DNA of 5,010 nucleotides, taken from Candidatus Fonsibacter lacus. Its GTDB lineage: Bacteria > Pseudomonadota > Alphaproteobacteria > Pelagibacterales > Pelagibacteraceae. Under the pieces are notes generated by a model. The model saw only the letters and a program-made list of their open reading frames with translations, was not told the DNA's origin and searched no databases. Of this stretch, positions 4,865-5,010 are shown piece by piece (within the stretch, counting starts at the first letter, position 1; every line of letters starts with the position of its first letter). Where the stretch lies: the NCBI GenBank assembly GCA_010021145.1, contig RGRP01000064.1, positions 1 to 5,010 of the forward strand, written 5' to 3'. Both the position numbers and the translations under genes were made by a program.

Positions 4865-5010
4865 ATTATTGCGCCTATTCCTCTTAATGCTCGTACGACA
4901 TCAACGTTGTTATCGTAGTGTGTTACTATTCCAAGTTCCTTTACCTTTTCAATTTTAGCTTCGTTGCTACCCATAGCGTAAACCCTTCCTACTGGTATAT
5001 CTAACTCGTT
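4861..5010 (-). CDS. HAD-like phosphatase, C-terminal end (partial)
   Basis: This is the last 49 codons of a gene that begins outside the window; the frame is open from the window edge to TGA at 4861-4863. The fragment resembles the end of small phage HAD-superfamily hydrolases: a Lys-containing helix (EAKIEKVKELGI) that would correspond to HAD motif III, then THYDNN as the motif IV acidic stretch, then VDVVRALRGIGA, the usual closing helix and strand. HAD enzymes of this kind remove phosphate from nucleotides, sugars or nucleic acid ends. The substrate cannot be judged because the nucleophile motif DxD lies outside. The stop codon overlaps the start of the ParB-like gene as ATGA, so the two are probably translationally coupled. 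Base composition is like the rest of the phage and not like the AT-rich genes downstream. The HAD assignment rests on a short stretch and is moderately sure. Confidence 0.6.
   Translation of the reverse strand, partial: NELDIPVGRVYAMGSNEAKIEKVKELGIVTHYDNNVDVVRALRGIGAII

Overview
The window looks like part of the structural-gene region of a tailed phage or prophage, most likely infecting a member of the Bacteroidota (Flavobacterium-like). The evidence for that host is low GC, tightly packed genes with no obvious Shine-Dalgarno sequences, and proteins resembling those I recall from phages of this phylum: a DUF5681-type small terminase, a terminase large subunit starting with the TTAT leader, and a tail protein ending in NDMTIC. 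These assignments are by eye, without database searches. Every supportable gene is on the minus strand, so transcription runs from position 5010 towards 1. The largest intergenic gap is 20 bases. There is no tRNA, IS element, CRISPR array, recognisable promoter or terminator.

In transcription order, the window opens with a three-gene accessory block. It holds the C-terminal end of a HAD-like phosphatase (4861-5010), a ParB/sulfiredoxin-fold protein (4334-4864) and a glycosyltransferase-like protein (3384-4337), joined by ATGA start/stop overlaps. From about position 4600 down to 3384 the DNA is markedly AT-rich: about 26% GC in the glycosyltransferase-like gene, against about 40% by hand count in part of the terminase gene. 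This suggests a transferred segment whose edge lies inside the ParB-like gene.

The packaging genes follow. A DUF5681-type small terminase candidate (3028-3363) overlaps the large terminase. The large terminase is abnormal. Its short N-terminal leader joins directly to the segment just before Walker B, so the Walker A ATP-binding loop and roughly 75-90 residues are missing. Walker B and all three RNase H-type nuclease aspartates remain. The same reading frame then runs without a stop into a tail assembly chaperone (from Met at 2114). The head genes (portal, protease, capsid) that usually sit between these two functions are absent. One or two in-frame deletions, or an assembly error, would explain this.

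The tail chaperone shows the classic G/GT arrangement. An A AAA AAT slippery heptamer at 1509-1515 would shift ribosomes into the -1 frame and add a conserved-looking C-terminal domain ending at 1351. That end overlaps the next start codon. After it come a tail-terminator-like protein (899-1354), an HK97-gp10-like tail completion protein (344-898), and the N-terminal part of a probable virion protein (1-357) running off the window.

Across all 5010 bases I found no GATC and no CATG, although roughly 16 of each would be expected from base composition. This points to past selection by host restriction systems.
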